A stretch of DNA of 64,000 nt from Paucibacter sp. Y2R2-4. GTDB lineage: Bacteria > Pseudomonadota > Gammaproteobacteria > Burkholderiales > Burkholderiaceae_C. The translations under genes were made by a program, and so were the position numbers. Under the pieces are notes generated by a model. It was not told the DNA's origin. It made no database searches and worked only from the letters and a program-made list of their open reading frames with translations. Each line of letters begins with the position of its first letter. Positions within the stretch are counted from its first letter, which is position 1. Positions 59,272-64,000 of this stretch are shown here, one piece after another. The DNA lies in NCBI RefSeq assembly GCF_025717535.1, contig NZ_JAJIRO010000001.1, positions 186,001 to 250,000 on the forward strand. Reading direction: 5' to 3'.

Positions 59272-60393
59272 ATGTCCGCTGATCAAACCCTCCTCAAGAC
59301 TCCCCTGCACGCGCTGCACATTGAACTCGGCGCCAAGATGGTGCCCTTTGGCGGCTACGACATGCCGGTGCAGTACCCGAGCGGCGTGATGGCCGAACAC
59401 AAGCACACCCGCGCTGCCGCTGGCTTGTTCGACGTCTCCCACATGGGCCAGGTCCGCTTGATCGGCGAAGGCGCCGCCGCCGCGCTGGAAACCATCGTGC
59501 CGGTGGACGTGATCGACCTGGGCTTGTTCAAGCAGCGCTACGCCCTGTTCACCAACGAGGCCGGCGGCATCTTGGACGATTTGATGATCGCCCGCCGCCC
59601 GGACGACCTCTTTGTGGTGGTCAATGCCGGTTGCAAGGTGCAAGACATCGCCCATATGCAAGCCAAGATTGGTGACAAGTGCCAGGTCTTGCCTTTGCCC
59701 GAGCAGGCCCTGCTGGCCTTGCAAGGCCCACAAGCCGTGACCGCCTTGTCGCGCCTGAATCCTGAAGTCGCCAAGCTGACCTTCATGACCGGCGGCTTCT
59801 TCAATCTGGACGGCATAGCCACCTTCCTGACCCGCTCGGGCTATACCGGCGAAGACGGTTTCGAAATCTCGGTGCACCAAGACCAAGCGGTCGACTTGGC
59901 CCGCAAGCTGCTGGCTCAGCCGGAAGTCAAGCCCATCGGTCTGGGCGCGCGTGACTCGCTGCGCTTGGAAGCCGGCCTGTGCCTCTACGGCCATGACATC
60001 AACACCGAAACCACCCCCGTCGAAGCCTCGCTGACCTGGGCCATCCAAAAGGTACGCCGCGCCGGTGGCGCCCGTGCCGGTGGCTACCCCGGCGCTGCCG
60101 TGGTGGACGAACAATTGGCCAACGGCGCCGCCCGCAAGCGCGTCGGCTTGGTCAGCAGCGAACGCATGCCGGTGCGCGAAGGCGCCAAGCTGGTCAATGC
60201 CGATGGCGCCGAGATCGGCGTCGTCACCAGCGGCACCCTCGGCCCCACGGTGGGCAAGCCAGTTGCGCTGGCCTATCTGAGCAAGGATTACTCAGCCCTA
60301 GGCACCGAGGTGTTCGCCATCGTGCGTGACAAGCGCACGCCGATGACGGTCTCCAGCACGCCTTTCACACCTAACGGCTACTACCGTGGTTGA
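59272..60393 (+). CDS. gcvT: Aminomethyltransferase, glycine cleavage system T protein
   Basis: The 373-residue protein starts at ATG 59272. The N-terminal LGAKMVPFGGYDMPVQYPSG and the RAAAGLFDVSHMGQVRLIGE region are signatures of GcvT, as are GYTGEDGFEISVH and LGARDSLRLEAGLCLYGHD, where the catalytic Asp and folate-binding Arg lie. It releases ammonia and transfers the methylene group from lipoyl-GcvH to tetrahydrofolate. It is the first gene after the glycine riboswitch. GcvH and GcvP follow at 138 and 158 bp spacing. Confidence 0.96.
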   Translation: MSADQTLLKTPLHALHIELGAKMVPFGGYDMPVQYPSGVMAEHKHTRAAAGLFDVSHMGQVRLIGEGAAAALETIVPVDVIDLGLFKQRYALFTNEAGGILDDLMIARRPDDLFVVVNAGCKVQDIAHMQAKIGDKCQVLPLPEQALLALQGPQAVTALSRLNPEVAKLTFMTGGFFNLDGIATFLTRSGYTGEDGFEISVHQDQAVDLARKLLAQPEVKPIGLGARDSLRLEAGLCLYGHDINTETTPVEASLTWAIQKVRRAGGARAGGYPGAAVVDEQLANGAARKRVGLVSSERMPVREGAKLVNADGAEIGVVTSGTLGPTVGKPVALAYLSKDYSALGTEVFAIVRDKRTPMTVSSTPFTPNGYYRG

Positions 60394-60435
60394 TTCGCGG
60401 TTGATTTGCGGCTAAGTTCGCGCCCAAGTTCGCGG

Positions 60436-60466
60436 CTGATCCCTGGCCCTGCTGGGGTCAGATTTT
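60436..60466 (+). terminator. Terminator-like hairpin between gcvT and gcvH
   Basis: CTGATCCC (60436-60443) pairs with GGGGTCAG (60454-60461), with one G-U, and is followed by ATTTT (60462-60466). Placed inside the operon, it could cause partial termination after gcvT and so set its level relative to gcvH and gcvP. Confidence 0.4.
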
Positions 60467-60530
60467 GCTGAACTTTCTTGGTTGATTCGATTTTTCTCCC
60501 TCCTGCACTCATTTATTCACGGAGCAACAC

Positions 60531-60905
60531 ATGAGCATCAAGTACACGCACGACCACGAGTGGGTCCAGATCGAAGCTGACGGCATCGTCACCGTGGGCA
60601 TCACCGTGCATGCGCAAGACGCGCTGGGCGATGTGGTGTTCGTTGACCTGCCCAGCATTGGCGCCTCTTTTGCCGCCAAGGAAGTGGCCGGCGTGGTCGA
60701 GTCCGTCAAGGCCGCAGCCGACGTCTACATGCCCGTCAGCGGCGAAATCACCGAAGTCAACGAAGCCCTGCGCGACGACCCTTCGCTGGCCAACTCCGAC
60801 CCGCTGAAGGCCGGCTGGTTCTTCAAGGTCAAGCTCAGCAACGCCGCAGAACTCGATGGCCTGATGGACAGCACCGCCTACGACGAGCTGGTCAAGAACA
60901 GCTGA
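60531..60905 (+). CDS. gcvH: Glycine cleavage system H protein
   Basis: The 124-residue lipoyl carrier starts at ATG 60531 behind GGAG. HDHEWVQIEADGIVTVGIT is the conserved N-terminus and VVESVKAAADVYMPVSGEI contains the lipoylated Lys (in ESVKAAADVY). Near the C-terminus GWFFKVKLSNAAELDGLMD is typical. It shuttles the aminomethyl group between GcvP and GcvT. The length and sequence are standard for the family. Confidence 0.96.
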   Translation: MSIKYTHDHEWVQIEADGIVTVGITVHAQDALGDVVFVDLPSIGASFAAKEVAGVVESVKAAADVYMPVSGEITEVNEALRDDPSLANSDPLKAGWFFKVKLSNAAELDGLMDSTAYDELVKNS

Positions 60906-60978
60906 TTGACAGGGCTGCTGCCGGCTCGGCCCCGTGCGGGCAAAGCTCGGCAGAAGCCTGGATAGCTTAGAAGTCCCA

Positions 60979-61000
60979 GGGGTGCTTTCAAGAGCGCCCC
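60979..61000 (+). terminator. GC-rich hairpin between gcvH and gcvP
   Basis: GGGGTGCT (60979-60986) and AGCGCCCC (60993-61000) pair with one G-U around a 6-base loop. No T run follows. It may be an RNA-stability or processing site within the operon. Confidence 0.35.
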
Positions 61001-61063
61001 GCCCTTCCCCGAATGATCGGAGTCTGCCCGCCACGAGCCGGCGCACTCCAGCAAGGAATTGCC

Positions 61064-63961
<2,898 letters not shown>

Positions 63962-64000
63962 TCCTCACTCTGAACAGCAAAACCGACCGCGCGCAGAAAC

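Overview
This 64-kb window is GC-rich chromosomal DNA from a betaproteobacterium, most likely a member of the Burkholderiales (Roseateles/Rubrivivax-like). That placement is inferred from protein style, PEP-CTERM proteins, the chemosensory cluster layout and the tandem glycine riboswitch. It was not tested by a search. No rRNA, tRNA, CRISPR array or intact insertion sequence was seen.

Layout: 1-11.7 kb holds surface and secreted proteins (the 3' end of a type V autotransporter, a large PEP-CTERM repeat protein, a ricin-B-like Cys-rich secreted protein) around a hybrid histidine kinase and a convergent LuxR-type regulator. 11.9-25.0 kb is a divergent cluster in which nearly every product is exported or membrane-bound: Tat-type redoxin, DsbD-like reductase, GlcG/HbpS-like protein, cytochrome c lipoprotein, two DUF6644-like membrane proteins, a Cys-less rhodanese, three related secreted proteins of unknown function, a DUF6152 protein and a TonB-dependent receptor. 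I find three sigma-54-type (GG-N10-GC) promoters serving its three transcription units, plus shared upstream inverted motifs. This is my best candidate for an undescribed system: a sigma-54-controlled envelope redox/uptake regulon of unknown substrate.

25-38 kb is accessory: a chromate transporter, decayed DNA, a TetR-controlled EmrAB-type efflux operon with an outer membrane factor, an ArsR-like regulator divergent from a RidA gene, a short patch with an integron attC-like site and small membrane genes, then a LysR regulator divergent from a RidA / old yellow enzyme pair. A small PEP-CTERM protein follows at 38.6-39.5 kb.

40.3-52.7 kb is a twelve-gene chemosensory operon on the minus strand: pseudo-receiver, membrane-free chemoreceptor with two signalling tips exactly 300 residues apart, triple CheW, CheB, HEAT protein, CheR, CheY, CheA, STAS protein, CheY, membrane chemoreceptor-like protein and a ParA ATPase. 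It looks like a cytoplasmic array with its own partitioning ATPase. A PAS histidine kinase/NarL pair lies next to it.

55.5-64 kb carries a beta-propeller/amidohydrolase fusion and the glycine cleavage operon gcvT-gcvH-gcvP behind a tandem glycine riboswitch.
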